A stretch of 5,457 nt of DNA from Actinomycetes bacterium (GTDB lineage: Bacteria; Actinomycetota; Acidimicrobiia; Acidimicrobiales; Palsa-688), in contig JAJZWW010000240.1 in assembly GCA_021846485.1 (NCBI GenBank), positions 1 through 5,457 of the forward strand, given 5' to 3'. This document shows, piece by piece, positions 1 through 5,427 of the stretch (its first letter is position 1; the number at the start of each line of letters is the position of its first letter). The position numbers and the translations under genes were made by a program. The notes below the pieces were generated by a model that saw only the letters and a list, made by a program, of their open reading frames with translations, was not told where the DNA came from and made no database searches.

Positions 1-32
1 GCTCCCCCCCGTCGCCCTGCGAGCCGCGCGCC

Positions 33-81
33 GGGCCGGGGCCCGCCGGGGGCGGGCCGGGGGGGGGCGGCGGGGGCGGGG
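33..81 (+). other. G-run tract with quadruplex potential
   Basis: The plus strand has seven runs of three or more G (33-35, 38-41, 48-52, 54-56, 59-67, 72-76, 78-81) separated by short C-rich spacers, more than enough to match a G-quadruplex pattern. It lies about 150 bases upstream of the PspC-domain gene. No reading frame with coding character crosses it, and 1-95 as a whole shows no recognisable gene. The tract could affect transcription, or it could simply be low-complexity sequence at an assembly edge. The pattern is seen directly; any function is inference. Confidence 0.4.
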
Positions 82-141
82 CGAAGATCTCGGGGATGGG
101 ATCGATGATCGCGCCCGACCCCGACCGGGGCCATCAGGGAT

Positions 142-193
142 TTCCCGGAGCGCCCCCCGGGGGCGTCCGGGGAAGATCGGGGGCATCCCCGAT
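142..193 (+). promoter_or_regulatory. Two adjacent hairpins before the PspC-domain gene
   Basis: The first inverted repeat spans 142-174. TTCCC, GGA and CGCCCC on the left pair with GGGGCG, TCC and GGG-AA on the right, giving about 14 pairs with a single-base bulge on each side and a 3-base loop. Immediately after it is a perfect 7-bp hairpin, ATCGGGG (176-182), loop GCAT, CCCCGAT (187-193). Neither has a T-tract. They end 34 bases before the ATG at 228, so they could be a structured 5' leader, an operator, or a terminator for a gene left of the window. No TANNNT -10 element exists between 82 and 227, because that stretch has no TA step, so I could not place a housekeeping promoter. Confidence 0.35.
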
Positions 194-227
194 GGTGCGG
201 CGGGCCCGCCGGACGGATGCTGCCGGC

Positions 228-485
228 ATGAGCTCCGACCCCCTCACCACCCCCACCCGGACGCTCCATCGGTGCACCCCGCACCGCATGGTCGCCGGCG
301 TGGCCGCCGGCCTGGCCGAGTACCTCGACGTCGACCCGCTGCTGGTCCGCATCGCCTTCGTGGTCCTGACCGCCACCGGCGGGTTGGCGGTGCCCCTCTA
401 CGCCGCCCTGTGGCTGCTGGTCCCCGCCGACGAGGCCCCCACGTCGATCGCCGAAGACCTGCTCGGCCGCTACGCCCACTTCTGA
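228..485 (+). CDS. PspC-domain small membrane protein
   Basis: This 85-residue protein is almost entirely one PspC domain. Residues 13-35 (LHRC..HRMVAGVAAGLAEYLDVD) match the family pattern of a short basic lead-in followed by the conserved hxxGVxxGLAEYhxxDP block. Residues 36-66 form the membrane helix ending in LWLLVP. PspC domains are known from the phage-shock envelope-stress response, where they act as inner-membrane sensors or toxin-like partners; many actinobacterial copies are stand-alone and uncharacterised. I chose the ATG at 228 because the domain begins just after it. In-frame ATGs at 96, 105 and 192 would only add a Gly/Arg/Pro-rich stretch that overlaps the hairpins. There is no strong Shine-Dalgarno sequence; GGACGGA at 211-217 is the best candidate. 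The DUF1707 gene starts 19 bases after its stop, so the two are probably co-transcribed. Family assignment is firm; the cellular role is inferred. Confidence 0.88.
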   Translation: MSSDPLTTPTRTLHRCTPHRMVAGVAAGLAEYLDVDPLLVRIAFVVLTATGGLAVPLYAALWLLVPADEAPTSIAEDLLGRYAHF

Positions 486-492
486 CCTGCAC

Positions 493-498
493 GAGGAG
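493..498 (+). promoter_or_regulatory. Ribosome binding site of the DUF1707 gene
   Basis: GAGGAG lies 6 bases before the ATG at 505, in the 19-base gap after the PspC-domain gene. It is the clearest Shine-Dalgarno sequence in the window. It decides the start in favour of 505 over the in-frame ATG at 601, which has no such site. Confidence 0.8.
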
Positions 499-504
499 AC
501 CCCG

Positions 505-996
505 ATGACCTTCCCCCCCGATCCCCCGCCGTCCTGGGGCTCCCAGCCGCCCTGGTGGGCTCCCCGCACCGGCGGCCAACCCCACGTCCACCCGCAGGCC
601 ATGCGCGTCTCCAACGCCGAGCGGGCCGAGGTGACCGACGCCCTCTGCAAGCACTTCGCCGACGGCCGCCTCGACGAGGGCGAGTTCAACGACCGGGCGG
701 CCCGCACCGCCGCCGCCAAGACCCGCGCCGACCTGGCGCCGATCCTCGCCGACCTGCCGCCGCTCGGCCATCCCCACCACCCGGAGGTCCCTGCCGTGCC
801 CCGCCGCCGCAACCCGCTGCTGTGGGCCGTCGTCCTCGTGCTGTGCGCACCGTTCCTGCTGGGCGGCGCCGTCGCCCTGTCGGCCGGCGTGTTCGGCATG
901 GCCCGCGCCGCCGCCCACGCCGTGTTCCCGCTGTTCGTCCTCGCCGTGGTGATCCTGCTGCTCTCGCGACGGCGGGGCCGCCACCGGGTGGACTGA
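505..996 (+). CDS. DUF1707 (SHOCT-like) membrane protein
   Basis: This 163-residue protein has three parts. Residues 1-32 are a Pro/Trp-rich, probably disordered cytoplasmic lead. Residues 33-86 are a DUF1707 domain: MRVSNAERAEVTDAL, then FADGRLDEGEFNDRAARTAAAKTRADLAPILADLP, the standard pattern of this actinobacterial family related to SHOCT domains. Two hydrophobic helices follow (about 104-129 and 138-154), and the protein ends in a basic tail (SRRRGRHRVD) that suggests a cytoplasmic C-terminus. DUF1707 domains usually sit at the N-terminus of small membrane proteins and have no proven biochemical activity. Spacing to the PspC-domain gene (19 bases) and the good ribosome binding site support one operon; a joint envelope-stress role is inference. 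The 3' end lies in a tandem repeat: a 16-bp unit begins at 993, over the last codons. Confidence 0.88.
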   Translation: MTFPPDPPPSWGSQPPWWAPRTGGQPHVHPQAMRVSNAERAEVTDALCKHFADGRLDEGEFNDRAARTAAAKTRADLAPILADLPPLGHPHHPEVPAVPRRRNPLLWAVVLVLCAPFLLGGAVALSAGVFGMARAAAHAVFPLFVLAVVILLLSRRRGRHRVD

Positions 997-1050
997 CGAC
1001 CGGGTGGGCTGACGACCGGGCGGGCCGACGAGCGGCGGCGACCGGGTGGG
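982..1050 (+). repeat. Short direct repeats at the convergent junction
   Basis: A 16-bp unit CTGACGACCGGGTGGG at 993-1008 is followed directly by a second copy at 1009-1024 with one change (C for T). A 12-bp exact part of it, CGACCGGGTGGG, recurs at 1039-1050, and ACCGGGTGG also appears just before it, from 983. The first copy covers the stop codon of the DUF1707 gene. This looks like local slippage duplication. It has no recognisable function. Confidence 0.6.
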
Positions 1051-1070
1051 CCGGCGGGCAGCGAGGCCGG

Positions 1071-1093
1071 CCGCCGGCCCAATCAGCCGGCGG
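1071..1093. terminator. Candidate bidirectional terminator hairpin
   Basis: CCGCCGGC (1071-1078) and GCCGGCGG (1086-1093) form a perfect 8-bp stem around a 7-base loop, CCAATCA. The loop contains the mug stop codon (1083-1085, read on the minus strand). The stem lies between two convergent genes, where a terminator serving both strands would be expected. There is no T-tract on either strand; that is common for actinobacterial hairpin terminators but makes the call less certain. Confidence 0.45.
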
Positions 1094-1604
1094 GTGTCCC
1101 CCCGGCCCGCCGCAGCTCGCCGTAGAGGCCGACCATCTCGGGCAGCTGGTAGCGGGCCTGCAGGCCGCTCGGGTTGGGCAGCAGCCACAGCGGGACGCCG
1201 CCGACGCCGTCGGGTTGGCGGCCGACGGCCGCCCTGGGCCGGCGGAAGGCGGTCCGGTAGGCCAGCACCCCCAGCACGGCGACGCACCCCGGGCGCCACT
1301 CGGCGGCGAGCGCCGCCAGCCGGGTCGCCCCGGCCCGCAGCTCGTCGGCGGTCAGCTCGTCGGCGGCCGCCGACGCCCGGGGGACGAGGTTGGTGATCCC
1401 GATGCCGAGCGAGGGCAGGACGGCCTGCTCCGCCGGGTCGAGGACCCGGTCGGTGAAGCCCGCCTGGTGGAGCACCTTCCAGAACCGGTTGCCGGGCCGG
1501 GCGAAGTGCAGCCCGAGCTCCGCCGAGCGCAGCCCGGGGTTGATGCCGCAGAACAGCACCGACAGCCCCGGCCCGAGGAGGTCGGGGACGGGGCCGGCAG
1601 CCAT
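1083..1604 (-). CDS. mug: G/U(T) mismatch-specific DNA glycosylase (Mug/TDG)
   Basis: This 173-residue protein belongs to family 2 uracil-DNA glycosylases, which remove uracil or thymine mispaired with guanine, and ethenocytosine, leaving an abasic site for base-excision repair. Motif 1 is LFCGINPGLRSAELG (17-31); Asn22 in GINPG corresponds to catalytic Asn18 of E. coli Mug. It is followed by HFARPGNRFWKVLHQAGFTDR (33-53), close to the E. coli sequence. The second motif, LLPNPSGL (141-148), is the intercalation and mismatch-recognition segment. Length is close to the bacterial norm (about 170). The ATG at 1604 is well bounded: an in-frame TAG lies three codons upstream (1614-1616), and the product begins with a short lead ending in GPGL, as in E. 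coli. There is no obvious Shine-Dalgarno sequence. It lies 53 bases after dnaE2 on the same strand, so SOS-driven co-transcription is plausible but unproven. Confidence 0.95.
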   Translation of the reverse strand: MAAGPVPDLLGPGLSVLFCGINPGLRSAELGLHFARPGNRFWKVLHQAGFTDRVLDPAEQAVLPSLGIGITNLVPRASAAADELTADELRAGATRLAALAAEWRPGCVAVLGVLAYRTAFRRPRAAVGRQPDGVGGVPLWLLPNPSGLQARYQLPEMVGLYGELRRAGGTPAG

Positions 1605-1637
1605 GCCCGGACGCTACCGGCGGCCAGCCGGCGGCCC

Positions 1638-1657
1638 CGCCCGGGCCCCGCCGGGCG
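1638..1657 (-). other. GC hairpin directly after dnaE2
   Basis: CGCCCGG (1638-1644) and CCGGGCG (1651-1657) make a 7-bp stem with a 6-base loop. It begins at the first base after the dnaE2 stop on the minus strand. A second, weaker stem, CCGGC (1617-1621) with GCCGG (1627-1631), lies nearer mug. Neither has a T-tract. They could weaken read-through from dnaE2 into mug, protect a processed end, or mean nothing in such GC-rich sequence. Confidence 0.3.
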
Positions 1658-4600
1658 TCAGCGGAAGTCCCGGGACCGCAGGGCGGCGCCGATCGCCAGC
1701 GCCTCGATGCGCTCGGCCAGGACGGCGACCACCCCGTCGACGCGCTCCAGGCGGCCCCCGACGACCAGCGCCGACGCCGCCCGGGCGACCCGCCGGTACC
1801 GGGACCACACCCCCTGGTGGCAGACGATGTTGACCAGCCCGGTCTCGTCTTCCAGGTTGAGGAACGTGATGCCCGCCGCCGTCGCCGGCCGCTGGCGGTG
1901 GGTGACCACCCCGGCGACGCGGACCCGGTCCCCGTGGGCGACGCCGGCGAGGCCGGCGGCGGTGACGACCCCCGCCCGGGTGAGGGCGTCGCGGACGAAC
2001 TCCGTCGGGTAGTGGTCGGGGGACAGCCCGGTGGCCCACAGGTCCGCCCGGTTGGCCTCCGCCGGGGTCATGCCCGGCAGGGTGGGCGCCTCGGCGCCGG
2101 TGACCAGCCCCGGCAGGCGGGCCGACCGCACCCGGTGGCGGGCGTCGCCGCCGACGGCCACCGCCAGGTCGGCGCCGGCCTGGGCGGCCGCCCCCGCCGC
2201 CCACAGCGCCTCCCGCCGTTGGAGACCGAAGCACCCGAGGGCGCCGGCGGTGGCGAGCGCCTCCGCCTGGGGGACGCTGAGCCCGCTGCGTCGTACCAGG
2301 TCCTCGACGCCGGCGAACGGTTGCGCCGCCTCGATCCGCGCCGCCACGTCGTCGCCGACGTGGCGCACGGAGGACAGCCCGAAGCGGACCGCCGGTTGCG
2401 GGACGCCGGAGCCGGCGACGTCGGGGACCGCCGCCGGCTCCAGCCGGGACCTGACCCCGCTGGCGTTGACGTCGGGGCCGCGCACCACCACCCCGTGGCG
2501 GCGGGCGTCGGCGACGATCGTCTGCGGCGACCAGAAGCCCATCGGCTGGCCGTCGAGCAGCCCGGCGGTGAACGCCGCCGGGTAGTGCAGCTTCAGCCAC
2601 GCGGACGAGTACACGAGGTAGGCGAAGCTCACCGAGTGGCTCTCGGGGAACCCGAAGTTGGCGAAGGCGACGAGCTTGTCGTAGACCTCGTCGGCCACCT
2701 CCCCGGTGATGCCCCGCTCGGCCATGCCGGCGTAGAGGCGGGCCTTGAGCCGCTCCATCCGCTCCACGCTGCGCTTGGAGCCCATCGCCTGGCGCAGCTG
2801 GTCGGCCTCGGCGGGGGTGAAGCCGGCCACGTCGATGGCCATCTGCATGAGCTGCTCCTGGAACAGCGGCACCCCGAGGGTCTTGGCCAGGCTGCGCTCC
2901 AGGAGCGGGTGGAGGTAGGTGACCGGCTCCTGGCCGTTGCGCCGGCGGATGTAGGGGTGGACCGAGCCGCCCTGGATGGGGCCGGGGCGGATCAGGGCGA
3001 CCTCCACCACCAGGTCGTAGAACTCCCGGGGCCGCAGCCGCGGCAGGGTCGCCATCTGGGCCCGGCTCTCGACCTGGAACACCCCGACCGAGTCCGCCCG
3101 GGACAGCATCTCGTAGACGGCGTCCTCCTGGGGGAGGGCGGCCAGGTCGACGGTGTCGCCGTGGAAGGCGGCGACGTGGTCGACGGTGGCGTGCAGCACG
3201 GTGAGCATCCCGAGGCCGAGCAGGTCGAACTTGACCAGCCCGGTGGCGGCGCAGTCGTCCTTGTCCCACTGCAGCACCGACCGGCCGGGCATCCGGGCCC
3301 ACTCCACGGGGCACACCTCGGTGACCGGCCGGTCGCAGAGGACCATCCCGCCGGAGTGGATGCCGAGGTGGCGGGGGAAGTGGGCCACCTCGCCGGCCAG
3401 GTCCAATACGGGGGCGGGGATGTCGTGGTCGACGCTCGCCTCGAGCGGGCCCCATGCGTCGACCTGCTTGGCCCAGGCGTCCAGCTGGCCGGGGGAGGCC
3501 CCGAGGGCCTTGCCCATGTCGCGCACCGAGGAGCGGGACCGGTAGGTGACCACGTTGGCCACCTGGGCGGCGCAGCCCCGCCCGTAGCGGGCGTAGACGT
3601 ACTGGATGACCTCCTCCCGCCGGCCGGACTCGATGTCCAGGTCGATGTCGGGCGGCCCGTCGCGCTCGGGGGACAGGAACCGCTCGAAGAGCAGCCCGAG
3701 GCGCACGGCGTCGGCCTTGGTGATGCCGAGGGCGTAGCAGACGGCGGAGTTGGCGGCCGACCCCCGCCCCTGGCAGTAGATCCCCTCCCGCCGGCAGAGC
3801 TCGACGATGTCCCAGACGATGAGGAAGTAGCCGGGGAAGCCGAGCGCCTCGATGACCGCCAGCTCGTGGTCGATCTGCGCCCACGCCGCCGGGTGCCCGG
3901 GCGCCTCCCGGGGCCCGTAGCGGTGGCGGGCGCCCGCCTCGGCGAGGCGGCGCAGGTAGGCCATCTCGCTCTCCCCGCCCGGCGTCGGGTACGGCGGCAG
4001 CCGGGGGGCGACGAGGGCCAAGTCGAAGGCGCACGCCCGCCCGAGCTCGGCGGCCGCCTCCACCACGCCGGGGTAGCGGGCGAGGCGGTGGGCCTGCTCG
4101 GCACCGCTGCGCAGGTGGGCGGCGCCCGCCGCGGGCAACCAGCCGTCCATCTCGTCCAGGCTGCGGCGGGCCCGCACCGCGGCCAGGGCGGAAGCCAGGC
4201 GCCGGCGCTCGGGGCGGTGATAGTGGACGTTGTTGGTGGCAACCAGCGCTGCGCCGGCCCGATCGGCGACGGCGACCATGGCGTCGTTGCGGACCGAGTC
4301 GAGCGGGTCGCCGTGGTCCCACAGCTCGACCACGACGTTGTCCCGGCCGAAGACGCCCTGGAGGCGGGCCAGCTCGGCTGCCGCCCGACCCGGCCCTCCG
4401 GAGACCAGCGTGGCGGGCACCGATCCCTTGCGGCAGCCGGTGAGCACCGCCCAGTGGTCCGCCCCCCCGGCACCCCCCCGGAGCGGGGCTCCCGCGACGG
4501 CGAGGTCGGCCACCGCGCCCGAGCCGATCGCCCCGAGAGAGTCGAGGTCGAGGTCGGGCCTTCCTTTCCCCTCCCCTCGCAGGTGCGCCACCGACAGCGC

Positions 4601-5104
4601 CCGGCACAGGCGCCGGTAGCCGACCGGGTCCCGGGCGAGCACCACCACGTGGGTCCCCTCCGGATCGGCGGCCCCCTCGCGCCGGGGGGACCAGCGCCCC
4701 CCGGCCGCCGACCGGGCGGCGCTCGGGTCGAGGGTCAGCTCCGCCCCGAAGACCGTCGGCATCCCCACCTCCTTGGCCGCCTGGGCGAAGCGGACCACCC
4801 CGTAGAGGCCGTCGTGGTCGGTGAGGGCCAGCGCCTCGAGGCCCAGTCGGGCAGCCTCCTCCACCAGCTCCTCGGGGTGGGAGGCGCCGTCCAGGAAGCT
4901 GAAGTTGGAGTGGCAGTGGAGCTCGGCGTAGGAGACCGCGCCGGGGCGCCGGGGCGGGACCGGGACGGCCGGCGGGGTGCGGAGCAGACGCTCGTGGGAC
5001 CACGCGGGGGCGTCGTCGCCACCCCCCCCGCCCCCCTGTCGGGTCCGGCCGGTGAGGCGGGCCTCCAGCTCTCTCCAGCGCACCGGCGGGTTGTCGAAGC
5101 CCAT
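1658..5104 (-). CDS. dnaE2: Error-prone DNA polymerase III alpha subunit DnaE2
   Basis: This 1148-residue protein is a C-family replicative-type polymerase used for translesion synthesis and damage-induced mutagenesis. The PHP domain is at about 58-330: LHCHSNFSFLDGAS (62-75), TDHDGLYG (95-102), Glu122, and TNNVHYH (290-296) carry likely metal ligands. The polymerase core follows: GRGSAANS (446-453), PPDIDLDI (484-491) with catalytic Asp486 and Asp488, and VKFDLLGL (624-631) with Asp627, so all three catalytic aspartates are present. HLGIHSGGMVL (579-589) and FQEQLMQMAIDVAGFTPAEAD (748-768) are also typical. QPMGFWSPQTIVADARRHGV (853-872) is the pattern of DnaE2 rather than DnaE1. A helix-hairpin-helix region (about 905-970) and an OB fold (about 1058-1135) complete it. 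I chose the ATG at 5104, giving MGFDNPPVRW like mycobacterial DnaE2; the longer in-frame start at 5218 would run through the promoter and LexA box. Residues 24-29 are six glycines from a C-tract. No imuA' or imuB lies beside it. Confidence 0.96.
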   Translation of the reverse strand: MGFDNPPVRWRELEARLTGRTRQGGGGGGDDAPAWSHERLLRTPPAVPVPPRRPGAVSYAELHCHSNFSFLDGASHPEELVEEAARLGLEALALTDHDGLYGVVRFAQAAKEVGMPTVFGAELTLDPSAARSAAGGRWSPRREGAADPEGTHVVVLARDPVGYRRLCRALSVAHLRGEGKGRPDLDLDSLGAIGSGAVADLAVAGAPLRGGAGGADHWAVLTGCRKGSVPATLVSGGPGRAAAELARLQGVFGRDNVVVELWDHGDPLDSVRNDAMVAVADRAGAALVATNNVHYHRPERRRLASALAAVRARRSLDEMDGWLPAAGAAHLRSGAEQAHRLARYPGVVEAAAELGRACAFDLALVAPRLPPYPTPGGESEMAYLRRLAEAGARHRYGPREAPGHPAAWAQIDHELAVIEALGFPGYFLIVWDIVELCRREGIYCQGRGSAANSAVCYALGITKADAVRLGLLFERFLSPERDGPPDIDLDIESGRREEVIQYVYARYGRGCAAQVANVVTYRSRSSVRDMGKALGASPGQLDAWAKQVDAWGPLEASVDHDIPAPVLDLAGEVAHFPRHLGIHSGGMVLCDRPVTEVCPVEWARMPGRSVLQWDKDDCAATGLVKFDLLGLGMLTVLHATVDHVAAFHGDTVDLAALPQEDAVYEMLSRADSVGVFQVESRAQMATLPRLRPREFYDLVVEVALIRPGPIQGGSVHPYIRRRNGQEPVTYLHPLLERSLAKTLGVPLFQEQLMQMAIDVAGFTPAEADQLRQAMGSKRSVERMERLKARLYAGMAERGITGEVADEVYDKLVAFANFGFPESHSVSFAYLVYSSAWLKLHYPAAFTAGLLDGQPMGFWSPQTIVADARRHGVVVRGPDVNASGVRSRLEPAAVPDVAGSGVPQPAVRFGLSSVRHVGDDVAARIEAAQPFAGVEDLVRRSGLSVPQAEALATAGALGCFGLQRREALWAAGAAAQAGADLAVAVGGDARHRVRSARLPGLVTGAEAPTLPGMTPAEANRADLWATGLSPDHYPTEFVRDALTRAGVVTAAGLAGVAHGDRVRVAGVVTHRQRPATAAGITFLNLEDETGLVNIVCHQGVWSRYRRVARAASALVVGGRLERVDGVVAVLAERIEALAIGAALRSRDFR
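5022..5036 (+). repeat. Homopolymer C8-G-C6 inside the dnaE2 5' end
   Basis: The plus strand reads eight C, one G, six C, encoding the six-glycine run at residues 24-29 of DnaE2 on the other strand. Two further C7 runs lie within the gene at 4462-4468 and 4473-4479. Such tracts are prone to slippage and to sequencing error. The gene is in frame as given. Confidence 0.7.
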
Positions 5105-5139
5105 GCCCCGAGGGTATCGAACGTATGTTCGCTGCTCCA
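5104..5139 (-). promoter_or_regulatory. dnaE2 promoter, probably leaderless
   Basis: On the minus strand, TACCCT (plus-strand 5111-5116) fits the actinobacterial TANNNT -10. TGGAGC (5134-5139), 17 bases upstream, is a weak -35 that shares T, G and A at positions 1, 3 and 4 with TTGACA. Counting 7 bases downstream of the -10 places the transcription start at 5104, the A of the dnaE2 ATG. This predicts a leaderless mRNA, which would explain the absence of a Shine-Dalgarno sequence. The LexA box fills the spacer exactly. Confidence 0.7.
5118..5131. promoter_or_regulatory. LexA operator (SOS box) of dnaE2
   Basis: CGAACGTATGTTCG is a 14-bp inverted repeat with perfect CGAAC/GTTCG arms around GTAT. 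It matches the LexA box known from Bacillus and mycobacteria (CGAAC-N4-GTTCG). It lies 13 bases before the dnaE2 ATG, between the -35 and -10, where bound LexA would block RNA polymerase. Damage-induced cleavage of LexA via RecA would then release dnaE2, as is established for mycobacterial dnaE2. Confidence 0.92.
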
Positions 5140-5151
5140 GTGCGATCGGGC

Positions 5152-5183
5152 CCGCCGGCGGGTGGCGCCACGCCCACCGGCGG
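5152..5183. repeat. GC-rich inverted repeat upstream of dnaE2
   Basis: CCGCCGGCGGG (5152-5162) pairs with CCCACCGGCGG (5173-5183), 10 of 11 positions. Inside it, GTGGCGCCAC (5162-5171) is itself a perfect 10-bp palindrome. It lies about 13 bases upstream of the -35 of dnaE2. It could be a protein-binding site, or a terminator for a gene beyond the right edge. No T-tract follows on either strand. Confidence 0.35.
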
Positions 5184-5221
5184 CAGCAATGCCAACCGAC
5201 CCCCCCACCCGGCCCCACCGG

Positions 5222-5400
5222 CTGCGTGCGCTGTCGGACGCACTCAGCTCAGAGACGCACTCAGAAGGCACTCAGAAGGGAGGACTTTGTTCCCCCTGGA
5301 CCTGCGCGCCAACTCAACCGGAACTGGGTGCACCGGACCGAACTGGGTGCGTTCAGTGCCCTATCCGGGGGTCGGGTGCACCCACTTCGGCGCTGCGTGT
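5222..5400. repeat. Cluster of CTGNGTGC repeats in non-coding DNA
   Basis: Six exact copies of CTGNGTGC lie within 129 bases: plus strand at 5222-5229 (N=C), 5324-5331 and 5343-5350 (N=G); minus strand at 5240-5247, 5257-5264 and 5268-5275 (N=A). Two one-mismatch copies are at 5378-5385 (minus) and 5393-5400 (plus). Larger units are also visible: an 11-bp perfect tandem GCACTCAGAAG at 5257-5278, and a 13-14-bp motif CCGAACTGGGTGC at 5318-5331 (one extra G), at 5338-5350, and inverted at 5378-5390 (one change). The stretch 5140-5457 otherwise contains no gene I can support. Multiple binding sites for one protein would look like this; decayed repeat DNA is the alternative. Confidence 0.6.
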
Positions 5401-5402
5401 CA

Positions 5403-5427
5403 CCCCGCCCCGCCCCGCCCCGCCCCG
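5403..5427 (+). repeat. CCCCG pentanucleotide tandem repeat
   Basis: Five perfect copies of CCCCG are followed by further C-rich sequence to the window edge (5428-5457). On the minus strand it is a GGGG-rich, quadruplex-capable tract upstream of dnaE2. It is probably a simple-sequence repeat; copy number may be unreliable in assembly. Confidence 0.8.

Noticed and set aside
96..227. Longer starts (96, 105, 192) for the PspC-domain gene
   Set aside because: They add a Gly/Pro/Arg-rich stretch encoded by hairpin sequence, which is not part of the family. The domain begins just after the ATG at 228.
244..1299. A 351-codon minus-strand open frame opposite the PspC and DUF1707 genes
   Set aside because: Antisense shadow with Arg/Gly/Pro-rich low complexity. 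The plus-strand genes have recognisable domains.
555..2012. A 485-codon plus-strand open frame across the DUF1707 gene, the junction and mug
   Set aside because: It crosses two well-supported genes in another frame or strand, and its product is low-complexity Arg/Pro/Ala-rich sequence.
2992..4473. A 493-codon minus-strand open frame within dnaE2
   Set aside because: Out-of-frame shadow inside the polymerase core. The catalytic motifs are all in the dnaE2 frame.
5105..5218. N-terminal extension of DnaE2 from an in-frame ATG at 5218
   Set aside because: It would translate through the LexA box and promoter. The added residues do not resemble a DnaE2 N-terminus, whereas MGFDNPPVRW from 5104 does.
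1614..5243. A 1209-codon minus-strand open frame overlapping all of dnaE2
   Set aside because: It is a shadow frame of dnaE2. Its translation is dominated by Arg, Gly, Pro and Ala with no domain, as expected when GC content is so high that stop codons are rare.
5226..5243. Small hairpin GTGCG/CGCAC as a terminator
   Set aside because: Only five pairs with an eight-base loop and no T-tract. It is better explained as two oppositely oriented copies of the CTGNGTGC repeat.
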